Shown: positions 1 to 8,446 of the stretch, piece after piece
How positions within the stretch are numbered: the stretch's first letter is position 1
Layout: each line of letters begins with the position of its first letter
Assembly: GCA_903927685.1 (NCBI GenBank)
Contig: CAIYOB010000969.1
Location: forward strand, 1-22,430
DNA: 22,430 nucleotides
From: an uncultured Planctomycetaceae bacterium
GTDB taxonomy: Bacteria; Planctomycetota; Planctomycetia; Pirellulales; Pirellulaceae
Direction: 5' to 3'
Program-made: the position numbers and the translations under genes
The notes under the pieces: model-generated
What the model was told of the DNA's origin: nothing
The model's input: the letters and a program-made list of their open reading frames with translations, nothing else
The model's database searches: none

Positions 1-228
1 CGCCTGAAGCAGTTTCTGCGCAAGCGCGGCTTTCTGTTCAGAATTCGCCGCCGCGGCGTACTCCTCGCCGTACACGTCTTTCACGAGCGCCGCCGCGGCA
101 CTCCGAGCGTCGGCGGATGGAACCGGCACCTTATCCGCTGCGTGGAGCGATTCAACCGGGAGCCACGATACGGCCGCGAGTAGGGAACCGCAAAGGACGA
201 CGGAGTGGATTCGTTCAATTACCGGCAT
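1..228 (-). CDS. secreted protein of unknown function, N-terminal part only
   Basis: The reading frame opens with ATG at 228 and is still open at the window edge, giving the first 76 residues. Residues 1-31 look like a Sec signal peptide: a short charged start (MPVIERIH), a hydrophobic stretch (VVLCGSLLAAV) and a cleavage-type end (SLHAAD). The mature part is helical and ends with a motif of the type LVKDVYGEEY ... EQKAALAQKLL. I have seen similar segments (helix with Y, then K..LA.KLL) near the N-terminus of exported planctomycete proteins, but I cannot name the family. Codon use is normal for the window. The gene is divergent from the J-like gene at 640. Function is unassigned; the rest of the protein lies outside the window. 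Confidence 0.7.
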   Translation of the reverse strand, partial: MPVIERIHSVVLCGSLLAAVSWLPVESLHAADKVPVPSADARSAAAALVKDVYGEEYAAAANSEQKAALAQKLLQA

Positions 229-421
229 GGAATTGTTCCCGTGTGTGATGCGCGACGCCGTCGCATCGCAATCCTGCCGGAAAGTCTGTCAGGTCGGGCT
301 TGCGATGTCAATCAGACCTGGATTGGGCGGGATGATCTCAAAACGCTGGTCCACCGCTGGCCGGAGCACTAAAGGCGTTTTCGGGCCATGCCTTGACGCC
401 GGTTCCTGCTCTCCTTCGCTT

Positions 422-450
422 GCAAGCCCCGATCGGTCGGGGTATCTTGC
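422..450. promoter_or_regulatory. strong intergenic hairpin
   Basis: GCAAG (422-426) pairs with CTTGC (446-450). Stacked inside, CCCCGA (427-432) pairs with TCGGGG (437-442) around the tetraloop TCGG. Only a 3-nt bulge (443-445) interrupts the 11-bp stem. No T-run follows on either strand, so it does not look like an ordinary intrinsic terminator. It could be a leader structure, part of a small RNA, or a protein-binding site. Confidence 0.4.
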
Positions 451-454
451 GCAC

Positions 455-462
455 TGACGTCA
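455..462. promoter_or_regulatory. 8-bp palindrome TGACGTCA, possible operator
   Basis: This perfect palindrome starts 4 nt after the hairpin at 422-450, within the divergent region. Eight-base palindromes occur by chance, so a regulatory role is only suggested by its position. Confidence 0.2.
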
Positions 463-639
463 AAGGGTTGTGAGAACGGGTGGGGTCTCGGTTGAGGCGG
501 GATGATTCACAGATCCGGGCTCGGACGTACAAAATTCAATTCTCGCGGCCGATCGTCCAGCCATGTGGACAAGCAGCTCCCCCCGAAAATGGAATTCTTT
601 GCGTCTGAGCCCGATCGCAGCGCGGGGAGGTTGTGCGGC

Positions 640-1734
640 ATGGCTGAGAGCTTCGATCCGTACTACAAATGGCTTGGCATTCCGCCGACGGAGCAACCGC
701 CGAATCATTATCGGCTGCTGGGTGTGACGCTGTTCGAATCGGATCTGGACGTGATTGCCAACGCGGCGGAGCAGCGGATTGGGCATGTGCGAGCGTTTCA
801 GATCGGCAAGCACTCGGACGAGTCGCAGCAGATCTTGCGGGCAATCTCGGCGGCGCGGGTCTGTCTGCTGAATGCCAACAAGAAGGCCGAATACGACGCA
901 CGCTTGCGATCGGCGACGGCTGCTGCTGCCGTGAATGCGGCACCGCGAGTGGTCTCTGCCGAATCACGCGGCGGGTTGCATCGTGCGCCGCGAAAACAGA
1001 AGCCGACTTGGCTGCTCGCCGTTGGCGGTTCGGCCGTCGCCGTGGCGATCTTCGCCTTTGCGGTCGGGCTGTTGAGCCGCGGCGACAAGGACGCGGGGCA
1101 GACTGCGGCAGGACCTCCCGTCGTCGAGCCGACGACCACCGACGCTTCCCAGCCGTCGCCTGCGGCATCCGGCGGCGACAAGGAACCGCCGGCACCGGCT
1201 GAGGCGAGCCCTTCGCAGGCGGAGCAACCGGCAACGCAGGATCCGTCGGTGCCGAAGCCGACAATTCAGCCGCAACCGACGGAGCCGGCCGTTTCCGGGC
1301 CGTTACCCAGCGAAGCTCAGAAACCTGCACCCGACAAGGAACCTGGCCCGCCTGATGCTGAGCCGATCCCAGCCGCGAAGTCCGAGCCGGCCTTGCAGTC
1401 GCCACCCGCGTTGCCAGAGACCATGCCAACCACGCCGGCAGATGCCGAGACTCTGGAGCAAGCCGAACAGCGGCTGGATGCCGACGTGGTGCAGGCTTCA
1501 ACGGCTACAGCGCAACAAGCGGTCGCACGCGAGGCGCTGATGCTCGCCGACAAGGCGATTCTTGCTTCGCAGCCCGAGTTGGCGAAGCGACTGGCCCTGC
1601 TGGCCTTGAAAGGGGCGCGAAAGTCGAATTCGGGCGACCTGGTCAACGACGCCACGCTGCTGATGAGCGAACTGGAGCAACCGATTTCGGACGTGCTGAG
1701 AGACAAGGCCCGCCAGCGGCTGGGGCAACAGTGA
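640..1734 (+). CDS. membrane-anchored J-like domain protein
   Basis: The protein has 364 residues. Residues 1-92 form the planctomycete J-like module (FDPYYKWLGIP near the start, HYRLLG at 23-28, KKAEYDARL at 81-89), related to the DnaJ J-domain but without the HPD tripeptide. A single transmembrane helix follows at about 124-146 (WLLAVGGSAVAVAIFAFAVG), preceded by a basic patch (RAPRKQK), which predicts N-inside, C-outside topology. Residues 150-290 are a long Pro/Glu/Ala linker, and 300-364 is a helical C-terminal domain. I chose ATG 640 because GGGGAGG at 624-630 is well placed and the family begins M.E.FDPYY; in-frame starts at 502 and 589 would add an unrelated leader. It is the first gene of a cluster that continues with a nuclease-like gene, an FHA gene and Hsp70. 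Its role is probably docking or scaffolding at the membrane, which is inference. Confidence 0.85.
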   Translation: MAESFDPYYKWLGIPPTEQPPNHYRLLGVTLFESDLDVIANAAEQRIGHVRAFQIGKHSDESQQILRAISAARVCLLNANKKAEYDARLRSATAAAAVNAAPRVVSAESRGGLHRAPRKQKPTWLLAVGGSAVAVAIFAFAVGLLSRGDKDAGQTAAGPPVVEPTTTDASQPSPAASGGDKEPPAPAEASPSQAEQPATQDPSVPKPTIQPQPTEPAVSGPLPSEAQKPAPDKEPGPPDAEPIPAAKSEPALQSPPALPETMPTTPADAETLEQAEQRLDADVVQASTATAQQAVAREALMLADKAILASQPELAKRLALLALKGARKSNSGDLVNDATLLMSELEQPISDVLRDKARQRLGQQ

Positions 1735-1791
1735 AGGAAGTCGCTCCCACCGCACCGGACACGCCACGAGCCGCAAGACGAGATATCGCAG

Positions 1792-2754
1792 ATGGCCAAG
1801 AGAAAGAACCGCGAGCAGGACAGCGACTACGACGGGGCTTGGAAGGAAGCGTTTCGAAGATATCTGCGCGAGCTCTTGAAGATGTACTTTCCGGCGGTGC
1901 ATGCGGCCATCGACTGGAGCGTCGAGCCGACGTGGTGCGACAAAGAATTGAGCCGTGTGGTGCCGAAAGCTAAACGGCGCAATCAGCCAGTCGACGTGCT
2001 CGTGCGGGTGCGGCTGCTGTCAGGCGATGAGCAGTTGATTCTGTTGCACGCGGAAGTTCAAAGCTCGCCGGAGGCCGATTTTGAACGCCGCATGGCGCGC
2101 TACAACAGCGGCCTGTTATGGAGTTACAACCAGCGGGTCGTCACACTGGTCGTGCTGGCCGACTTGAGTGCGGATTGGCGGCCGGGCGAGGACTTGTTCC
2201 AGGTTGCTGGTTTCGAGAGCCGGTTGCGGTTCCCGACCTGCAAGTTAATCGACCGGCTGAACACCGATTGGCGGGACGACCACTCGTTGCCGGTCCAAGT
2301 GGCCCGAGCCCAGATCGAAGCCCTGCGGACCGCCAGCGACCCCGAAGGCCGCTACCAAGCCAAATGGCGACTAGTTCGCAAACTCTACGAGTTGGGCTAT
2401 AATGCAGACGAGTTGCGGGAGATCTTCCTGCTGATCGACTGGATGATGCACCTGACCGAGGCATTGAGTTTGCGATTTGAGCAAGATCTTCGTGAACTGG
2501 AGGAGAGCTTGAATATGCCGTACGTCACTTCCGTGGAACGAATTGCTGAAGCGAGGGGAGAAGCGAGGGGCGGCGCCAGCGTTTTGTTAAGGCTGCTTAC
2601 CAAGGTCTGTGGCCCGCTACCGGCAGATGTCGCGGGTCGCATTCGCGACTTGCCGATCCAACAGATCGAGACATTGGGCGAGGCCTTGCTTGATTTCCAG
2701 TCGCTGGGCGATCTGCAGAACTGGCTTGAAAGGAACGAAGCCCGTGCCCAGTGA
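1792..2754 (+). CDS. Rpn/PD-(D/E)XK nuclease-like protein with C-terminal DUF4351 domain
   Basis: The protein has 320 residues. Residues 15-125 resemble the Rpn (recombination-promoting nuclease) branch of the PD-(D/E)XK superfamily: D68 in the strand VDVLVRVRL, then HAEVQSS with E88 and Q90 in the E-x-Q arrangement, then RRMARYNS with R100 and Y104. Residues 130-240 are helical. Residues 255-315 match the DUF4351 type, with LLRLLTKVCGPLP, DLPIQQIETLGEALLDF and a closing NWL. The likely activity is metal-dependent DNA cleavage in the cytoplasm. ATG 1792 has only a weak upstream GAGA (1780-1783). A much stronger ribosome site lies inside the gene before M242. It starts 57 nt after the J-like gene and ends 21 nt before the FHA gene, so it sits within that cluster. 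One sampled stretch (2461-2520) is 47% GC against 75% in a sampled stretch of Hsp70 (4681-4740), which hints at acquisition. Confidence 0.8.
   Translation: MAKRKNREQDSDYDGAWKEAFRRYLRELLKMYFPAVHAAIDWSVEPTWCDKELSRVVPKAKRRNQPVDVLVRVRLLSGDEQLILLHAEVQSSPEADFERRMARYNSGLLWSYNQRVVTLVVLADLSADWRPGEDLFQVAGFESRLRFPTCKLIDRLNTDWRDDHSLPVQVARAQIEALRTASDPEGRYQAKWRLVRKLYELGYNADELREIFLLIDWMMHLTEALSLRFEQDLRELEESLNMPYVTSVERIAEARGEARGGASVLLRLLTKVCGPLPADVAGRIRDLPIQQIETLGEALLDFQSLGDLQNWLERNEARAQ
2515..2754 (+). CDS. possible internal small protein: DUF4351 domain alone (79 residues)
   Basis: This in-frame ATG corresponds to M242 of the nuclease-like protein. It is preceded by a strong Shine-Dalgarno, GGAGGAGAG at 2499-2507; the AGGAGA core lies 8 nt upstream of the ATG. 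Translation from here would yield MPYVTSVERIAEARGEARGG and then the whole C-terminal domain. The signal is far better than the one before the full-length start. In Escherichia coli, Rpn nucleases are known to encode an inhibitory small protein from an internal start covering the C-terminal domain; the arrangement here looks analogous. The signal may instead be a chance result of the codons for ELEES, so production of the small protein is inference. Confidence 0.4.
   Translation: MPYVTSVERIAEARGEARGGASVLLRLLTKVCGPLPADVAGRIRDLPIQQIETLGEALLDFQSLGDLQNWLERNEARAQ
2548..2571 (+). repeat. 12-bp tandem repeat, two copies, in the nuclease-like gene
   Basis: GAAGCGAGGGGA (2548-2559) is followed directly by GAAGCGAGGGGC (2560-2571), 11 of 12 bases identical. 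It encodes EARG-EARG at the junction between the nuclease part and the DUF4351 domain. In-frame 12-bp units can expand or contract without frameshift, and short Glu/Gly/Ala/Arg repeats at this place are common in this protein family. Confidence 0.7.
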
Positions 2755-2775
2755 ACTCTTCCAGGAACGGTAGCC

Positions 2776-3117
2776 ATGTTTGTCGAACTGCAAATCCTGT
2801 CCGGCTCGCGATTGGGCGAGCGGCTGAAATTCACGCAGGACGCGATTTCGATCGGCGGGGGCAAGCATTGGGATGTGTGTTTCGACGCGAAGCACGATCC
2901 GGGTGCGAAAGCCAAGCACGCGCGGATTCTGGCCGACCAATTCGGCTGGCGGATTCTCAACGACGGGGCGGGTGTGTGGATCATCAATCAGGATCTGCTG
3001 CCGCCGACGGGCGCGTATCCGCTCCGGGCCGGTGATATTGTGCGACTGTCCGAATTCGGGCCGGACTTGCGATTTATGGTTTTGTCGGATGCTGAGGAAG
3101 CGGCGAAGAAGGTGTAA
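2776..3117 (+). CDS. small stand-alone FHA-like protein
   Basis: The 113 residues are almost entirely one forkhead-associated-like beta-sandwich (about 3-104): an opening LQILSGSRLGERLKF, then ISIGGGKHWDVCFD, a KHARIL strand, INQDLLPPTG and LRAGDIVRLSEFG. FHA domains usually bind phosphothreonine. Here the usual GR is G28-G29 and the usual S-x-x-H is A/K-x-x-H48, so the phosphate-contacting Arg and Ser seem to be missing; phospho-independent binding is possible. AGGAA at 2763-2767, 8 nt before the ATG, supports the start. The gene is 21 nt after the nuclease-like gene and 62 nt before Hsp70. FHA plus Hsp70 pairs suggest that it delivers or regulates clients of the chaperone, which is inference. 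Confidence 0.75.
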   Translation: MFVELQILSGSRLGERLKFTQDAISIGGGKHWDVCFDAKHDPGAKAKHARILADQFGWRILNDGAGVWIINQDLLPPTGAYPLRAGDIVRLSEFGPDLRFMVLSDAEEAAKKV

Positions 3118-3179
3118 GGGCGGTTGCCTTGCGCACTCCCCGTTGGGTAATGGTCAAACGAATTGAACGAGGACCAAGC

Positions 3180-5177
3180 ATGAGCGCCTCCCAACCGCCC
3201 GCGGCGGACAAAGTTTCCAAGGCAGATCCCGTCGGCATCGACCTGGGGACCACCTATTCGCTGATCGCATACCTGGACCCGCAGGGCCGGCCAGTGTCGA
3301 TCCCGAACGGGCTGGGCGAGGTGCTGACGCCCAGCGCCGTATTGTTCGAGGACGACGAAGTGGTGGTCGGCCGCCAGGCAGTCAAGGCGTCGATGCTGTC
3401 CCCGGACCGATTTGCCGACTGCTTCAAACGCGACATGGGGCGGGATGCGTATCACCGCACGATCCGCGGCCAAGCGGTGCCGCCCGAGGTGCTCAGCGCG
3501 TTTGTCTTGGCGCAGCTGAAACATGACGCCGAGCGCCGCATCGGTCCGGTGCAGCAGGCGGTGATCACCGTGCCGGCGTTCTTCGACGAGACCCGCCGCA
3601 AGGCCACGCAGGACGCGGGGCGTTTGGCGGGACTGGAGGTGCTGGACATCATCAACGAACCGACGGCCGCGGCGCTGGCCTACGGTTACCAACAGGGGCT
3701 CGTTCAGCCGGGGCAAGACGGTTATCAAGGCGGCCCGCGGCGGGTCTTGGTGTACGATCTAGGCGGCGGGACCTTCGACGTCACGATTCTGGAACTCGAT
3801 GGCCGCCAGTTCCGGGCGCTGGCCACCGACGGCGACGTGCGATTGGGCGGCCGGGATTTCGACGAACGACTGGTCGAGCACATCGCGGAGCAGTGCCGGC
3901 AGATTCACGGACTGGACCCGCGCGCCGATCCCAATGACGCCATCCAACTGTGGCTCGAAATGCAGGACTGCAAGCACGCGATCTCGCAGTTGTCCAAGAC
4001 GCCGGTGGTGTGCAACTTTGGCGGGCTGCGTGCGCGGCTGGAGGTCACGCGGCAGCAGTTCGAGGAAATGACCCGCGATCTGCTCGACCGCACCGAGACC
4101 ACCACGAAACTGGTCGTCCGCGACGCGGGCTTGGACTGGAACCAGATCGACACCGTCCTGCTGGTCGGCGGGGCCACACGGATGCCGATGGTGTCCGAGA
4201 TGCTGCAGCGTGTGACGGGCAAGACGCCCGATGCCGCCACGTCGCCGGACGAAGCCGTGGCGCACGGGGCGGCGCTGTATGCCGCGATGCTGTCGCGAGA
4301 CGACCGCCGCACCGAGATGCCGGCCTGCCAGTTGATCAACGTCAATTCGCACAGCCTGGGCGTGGTGGGCATCGAGCCCAAGACGCGGCGGCGAGTCGCG
4401 AAGATCGTGATTCCCAAGAACACGCCCCTGCCGAGCCGCGTGGTACGCTCGTTCGTGACGGAACGCGACGATCAGCGGAACGTCAAGGTGCCGATCGTCG
4501 AGGGCGAGAGCCGCGATCCGGCCGAATGCATCTCGTTGGGCGAATGCACGGTCCGCGACTTGCCGCAGGGACTGGCCAAGGGCACCGCGGTCAAAGTCGA
4601 ATTGAGCTACGCCGCCAACGGGCGCATTTCGGTGTCTGCCCGCGTGGCCCGGACGCGGCAGTCCGCACACGTCGAACTCGACCGGCAGCAGGCCCGCCAA
4701 CTGGGCGACCTGAGTACCTGGAGCAGCCGCCTGCGCGGCGCGGAGGGCGGCGGAGCGGTCGTTGTGGAGGAGGGCGAGCGAGGCCCCGAAGTCAACTTGG
4801 CTGACCACAGCAGCGTCCTGCGGCGGCTAGACTTTGTGTTGACACGCGTGGGGCAGGCGGCAGTGGACCAGAAGCTCCCCAAGCCGGCCGCGCGCAGCCA
4901 GCAAGCGGCACACGAAGCCGGGCGGCAGTTGCGCGTGCTGGAACGTAAGCTGCAGAACCAGCAGCAGCGGCGGAACAAGGCGTCGGACGCGACCGAAGCA
5001 ATGCGGCTGGATTCGGCGCTGGCCAGTGCCCGCACGGCCCATGAACAGCAGAAGCGGCTGGCCGATTTCGCCATGCTGGTGCTGGGCCGGGATTGCCTGC
5101 AGGCGGGCTTTGTCCCGAACGGCAGTGAGGGCCTGAAGGATGAAGCCGACGAGCTGCGCAACGCCCTGCCCAGCTGA
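3180..5177 (+). CDS. Hsp70 family chaperone (DnaK-like) with divergent C-terminus
   Basis: The protein has 665 residues. The nucleotide-binding domain (about 15-372) has all hallmark motifs: GIDLGTTYS (19-27), K83 in FKRDMGRD (equivalent to DnaK Lys70), INEPTAAALAYGY near 157, VYDLGGGTFDV near 191 and VLLVGGATRMP near 327. The substrate-binding beta-domain follows (about 385-505), with NSHSLGVVGIEP, IPKNTPLPSR, VEGESRDPAE and NGRISVSARV. The last 150-160 residues are charged and helical (QLRVLERKLQNQQQRR) and do not look like the DnaK lid. It should be an ATP-driven cytoplasmic chaperone. I chose ATG 3180 because GAGG (3169-3172) is well placed; in-frame starts at 3129 and 3150 lack this. No GrpE or classical DnaJ gene is in the window; the J-like protein at 640 and the FHA protein next door may be its partners. 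Confidence 0.9.
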   Translation: MSASQPPAADKVSKADPVGIDLGTTYSLIAYLDPQGRPVSIPNGLGEVLTPSAVLFEDDEVVVGRQAVKASMLSPDRFADCFKRDMGRDAYHRTIRGQAVPPEVLSAFVLAQLKHDAERRIGPVQQAVITVPAFFDETRRKATQDAGRLAGLEVLDIINEPTAAALAYGYQQGLVQPGQDGYQGGPRRVLVYDLGGGTFDVTILELDGRQFRALATDGDVRLGGRDFDERLVEHIAEQCRQIHGLDPRADPNDAIQLWLEMQDCKHAISQLSKTPVVCNFGGLRARLEVTRQQFEEMTRDLLDRTETTTKLVVRDAGLDWNQIDTVLLVGGATRMPMVSEMLQRVTGKTPDAATSPDEAVAHGAALYAAMLSRDDRRTEMPACQLINVNSHSLGVVGIEPKTRRRVAKIVIPKNTPLPSRVVRSFVTERDDQRNVKVPIVEGESRDPAECISLGECTVRDLPQGLAKGTAVKVELSYAANGRISVSARVARTRQSAHVELDRQQARQLGDLSTWSSRLRGAEGGGAVVVEEGERGPEVNLADHSSVLRRLDFVLTRVGQAAVDQKLPKPAARSQQAAHEAGRQLRVLERKLQNQQQRRNKASDATEAMRLDSALASARTAHEQQKRLADFAMLVLGRDCLQAGFVPNGSEGLKDEADELRNALPS

Positions 5178-5192
5178 TCCGTGGCTGGGTTT
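5168..5192 (+). terminator. candidate terminator hairpin overlapping the Hsp70 stop codon
   Basis: CCCAGC (5169-5174) pairs with GCTGGG (5184-5189) around a 9-nt loop that contains the TGA stop. TTT (5190-5192) follows at once. The stem is short and the T-run minimal, so termination may be partial. It sits where the Hsp70 unit should end, 134 nt before the next start codon. Confidence 0.35.
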
Positions 5193-5325
5193 GGCGCACG
5201 CCTTCCCGCGTTTCCGACTCACGGGGCTTGCCAGCGGGCGGGGCGGCAGTGCATCATGGGACGTTGCCTGCGCGGGCCGCACTCCGCAGTTCCGGCAGCC
5301 ACCTCAACGCAAGGACTCCGTCACC

Positions 5326-6795
<1,470 letters not shown>

Positions 6796-6799
6796 GGAG

Positions 6800-8368
6800 A
6801 TGTCGGACGACGTGCGGCGACAGGCCGGTGCAGGCGGGAGGGACCAGCGGTCGCGGGATCGGTCGTTGCCTGCCGCCGGCGCCGGCGAGTCGCTGCCGCT
6901 GGCGGACAGCAACCTTGGGGTCTACCTGACGCTGCACGCGTTGTTCGGCCGCAGAACGCTGCCGGCCCCGGCCACGCTGAATTCCCAGGACCCCGAGTTC
7001 CTGTGCGTCCAGCGCGACCTCGAGAGCCTGCTGAGTCTTCCGCCGGAGCGGATGGCCGCGGCGGGCGGCCTCGATCAGCAGCGGAACCAGCAGGTCAGCC
7101 GCTTGACGTGCGCCTTGGCGATGCTCAGTTGCCAAGCGGCGCTGCCGCGCGAGCGACACTACTGCGACCAACTGCTGCAGGCCCTGCTGGCAGCGCGCGG
7201 CGATACTCTGCGTCGCCGGCCGGAGGAGAACCTGGGCCTGGGCACCGCGTTTGAGCCGGACTTTCTCCATCTGTACCGAGCCGCCAAAGTCAAGTTCACC
7301 GATGCCAGTGTTGCCAGCTTCTTCCAGGCGCTGCTCGGCAATCGCCGCGTGCCGGTGCGGACCGATCCGGAACTGCTGCGGCTGATGACCATCGTCTGCG
7401 ACGCCTACACGGCCAAGGAAGCCTCGCAGTTGCTGAATGGCCTGCTGCGGGCTCACGGCCGCAACCCCGAGGCATTTGCCCGACTCGCCAACCTGGGCAC
7501 GATTACGACCATCATCCGCAAGTTCCCGGAGCCCGAGATCGCAACGGTGATCAAGGTCACGGTCGTGTTCATCGTGCAGACGGCCTTGAAGGATCAGGCG
7601 GATCAACTTCTGCAGGAGATGGTCGAGCAACTCTCGCCCGAGCAGTTGAAGCGGGCCGCGATCAAGCTGGCCAACGTGCTGTTGACCGCACGCGAGGTGC
7701 ATCCGGAACTCATCTCCTCGTTGCTGCGCACGCTGAAGAGGCCGGATGCGATCCACGAGTTCCATGGACTGCTGGGCGTGCTGCGACAGCCCTCCGCCGG
7801 GCCGCCGGAGCCGATTTCCTTCGACGCCCAGGGGATTGCCGCCGCCTTGTACGATCGCGGCTTGGAGCCTGGGGCGCTGGCCGCGTTTGTCCGCCGCTGC
7901 CGGCGTTTGACTTTGTCGACGAAGCTGTACGAGCAACTGGTCCGCGAGATCGACGTCCTGCAGAGGCTGCTCGAACACCCGGCCGACGCGGCGGCGCCGT
8001 TCCGGTCCCTGGCGGCCGACCATCCGCCGTCGCCGGCCTGGCTGTTGCCGCTGCTTCAGGTGGGCTTGGCGACCTACGAAGGCGAGCGACTGGAGTACCT
8101 GTCCAAGTCGCTCAGCATCCTGTCCGCGGACGATTTTCCCGCGCGCGACCTGGCCCTGATCGTCGGCCGCGCCGGCGAGGATCTGCCGCACAGCCTCGAG
8201 CTCCTGGCCGCCCCCGAGAGCACGCTCGCCAGTCAAACCACCGGCGACTTGGCCACCGCATTGCTGACCCTTTGGCTCAAGGTCGAATTCGTCGGCCGCA
8301 CCCGCGAAGATCACCTCAGCGCCGCCGACCTGAGTCGCAAACTCCGCCTCGCCGATGCGCGCGGCTGA
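6800..8368 (+). CDS. uncharacterised helical protein, translationally coupled to the oxidoreductase
   Basis: I do not recognise this 522-residue protein. After a Gly/Arg-rich start (residues 1-30) it appears almost wholly alpha-helical, with successive amphipathic helices (for example LLRLMTIVCDAYTAKEASQL, then AIKLANVLL and LISSLLRTLKR), suggesting a HEAT/ARM-like or other helical-repeat fold. There is no signal peptide; the hydrophobic stretch IATVIKVTVVFIV near 250 is short and probably buried. I see no catalytic motif. ATG 6800 lies 4 nt after the TGA of the oxidoreductase (TGAGGAGATG). GGAG directly abuts this ATG, so initiation may rely on coupling or on GTG 6812 (in frame, residue 5). 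The close link implies a common transcript with the oxidoreductase. A long antisense frame over it is a shadow. Confidence 0.75.
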   Translation: MSDDVRRQAGAGGRDQRSRDRSLPAAGAGESLPLADSNLGVYLTLHALFGRRTLPAPATLNSQDPEFLCVQRDLESLLSLPPERMAAAGGLDQQRNQQVSRLTCALAMLSCQAALPRERHYCDQLLQALLAARGDTLRRRPEENLGLGTAFEPDFLHLYRAAKVKFTDASVASFFQALLGNRRVPVRTDPELLRLMTIVCDAYTAKEASQLLNGLLRAHGRNPEAFARLANLGTITTIIRKFPEPEIATVIKVTVVFIVQTALKDQADQLLQEMVEQLSPEQLKRAAIKLANVLLTAREVHPELISSLLRTLKRPDAIHEFHGLLGVLRQPSAGPPEPISFDAQGIAAALYDRGLEPGALAAFVRRCRRLTLSTKLYEQLVREIDVLQRLLEHPADAAAPFRSLAADHPPSPAWLLPLLQVGLATYEGERLEYLSKSLSILSADDFPARDLALIVGRAGEDLPHSLELLAAPESTLASQTTGDLATALLTLWLKVEFVGRTREDHLSAADLSRKLRLADARG

Positions 8369-8372
8369 CGGC

Positions 8373-8394
8373 GTCGCGTTGGCCCGGCCGCGAC
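8373..8394. terminator. candidate bidirectional terminator hairpin
   Basis: GTCGCG (8373-8378) pairs with CGCGAC (8389-8394) around a 10-nt loop, starting 5 nt after the stop codon at 8366-8368, in the 78-bp gap between convergent genes. It has no T-run on either strand, so support is positional. Confidence 0.25.
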
Positions 8395-8446
8395 CGGCGG
8401 ACAGCTTGATTCGCCGTTTCCGCACAGGATGGGGCTGGACAACGCC

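Larger units (their letters stand above)
229..639. other. 411-bp divergent intergenic region with inverted repeats
   Basis: No convincing gene lies here: the short frames have no recognisable content and no good ribosome site. The region separates two divergent genes and should hold both promoters, but I see no clear paired -35/-10 set. It carries several inverted repeats: arms 247-252/262-267 (GATGCG/CGCATC), 264-271/300-307 (CATCGCAA/TTGCGATG), 290-295/315-320 (CAGGTC/GACCTG), the long hairpin at 422-450, and the palindrome at 455-462. Confidence 0.6.

Noticed and set aside
502..639. Upstream starts (502, 589) for the J-like protein
   Set aside because: The well-spaced GGGGAGG and the family N-terminus both point to ATG 640.
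640..915. Calling the two J-like proteins functional DnaJ co-chaperones
   Set aside because: The HPD tripeptide needed to stimulate Hsp70 ATPase is missing in both.
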